Shown one piece after another: positions 15,115 to 15,169 of a DNA stretch of 15,169 bases. The DNA comes from an uncultured Fretibacterium sp. (GTDB lineage Bacteria; Synergistota; Synergistia; Synergistales; Aminobacteriaceae). Positions within the stretch are counted from its first letter, which is position 1. Every line of letters begins with the position of its first letter. The position numbers and the translations under genes are program-made. The stretch lies in the NCBI GenBank assembly GCA_937899395.1, contig CALBPU010000071.1, forward strand, positions 1 to 15,169, given 5' to 3'. The notes beneath the pieces were generated by a model. It was not told the DNA's origin, searched no databases, and saw only the letters and a list, made by a program, of their open reading frames with translations.

Positions 15115-15169
15115 ATATAGTTAAAGCACTTGAAAATTCATGTTAAAATAAATAAATGAGTTATCCAGA
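15115..15169. repeat. Right copy of the 55-bp terminal inverted repeat
   Basis: This is the exact reverse complement of 1-55. Read outward on the plus strand it carries TTAAAG (15121-15126), a 17-base spacer and TAAAAT (15144-15149) preceded by TGT. An ATG at 15156 then opens Met-Ser-Tyr-Pro and runs off the end. A TA lies near the junction (15115-15119). This could be the edge of a transposase-encoding insertion sequence; short Met-Ser-Tyr openings occur in IS630-type transposases. Five codons are too few to decide. Confidence 0.9.

Noticed and set aside
14821..15120. 99-codon plus-strand open frame
   Set aside because: Its first 15 codons continue the DnaC-like remnant in the same frame after the TAG; the rest is antisense to the YkvA homology. 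It is not a separate gene.
1..15169. CRISPR array, tRNA, rRNA or a multi-gene defence system
   Set aside because: I saw no regularly spaced direct repeats, no tRNA cloverleaf or rRNA segments, and no nuclease, toxin or reverse transcriptase gene; the long repeats are the terminal 55-mers and the protease Ig units.

Overview
The window is AT-rich bacterial DNA with strong GGAGG-type ribosome binding sites, a few TTG starts and extended -10 (TGnTATAAT) promoter boxes. Both solute-binding proteins have signal peptidase I signals and no lipobox cysteine. This suggests free periplasmic proteins and so a diderm, probably a host-associated or gut anaerobe. Synergistota is a guess based on the overall feel of the proteins; no marker gene here settles it.

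Layout. At 1-55 and 15115-15169 there is an exact 55-bp inverted repeat, so the window begins and ends with the same sequence in opposite orientation. Positions 191-4822 (minus strand) are a CUT2-type sugar ABC transporter operon read in the order binding protein, permease, ATPase, permease; its substrate is unknown. Positions 4823-5185 are a gene-poor gap. It holds the divergent promoters and a 20-codon signal-peptide stub broken at a run of ten C's. Positions 5186-8740 (plus) are a large secreted subtilisin-like protease with six putative Ig repeats. Positions 8792-13481 (minus) are a second ABC operon, whose four proteins match in order and motif the E. coli galactofuranose/galactose transporter YtfQ-YtfR-YtfT-YjfF. 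Positions 13575-14570 (plus) are a divergent aldose 1-epimerase. Positions 14566-15114 hold two gene remnants that meet tail to tail: a DnaC/IstB-type ATPase fragment with an in-frame TAG, and a YkvA (DUF1232) gene cut off at its 5' end exactly where the terminal repeat begins.

How the genes work together. The ytfQRT-yjfF-like operon would import a hexose, probably galactofuranose or galactose, and the epimerase next to it would equilibrate the anomers for catabolism. The other operon imports an unidentified sugar-like solute. Each operon has a terminator-like hairpin just after its binding-protein gene, which would favour excess binding protein over membrane components. The protease is exported and could supply peptides or release glycans, but nothing in the sequence ties it functionally to the transporters. 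No regulator, sugar kinase or glycosidase lies in the window.

The right end looks like a decayed mobile-element neighbourhood. The two ends probably run into two inverted copies of one repeated element. The exact 55-bp length also looks like an assembly-graph overlap, so the window is probably a whole contig that stops at a repeat. I did not find a convincing new defence system, CRISPR array, tRNA or rRNA.
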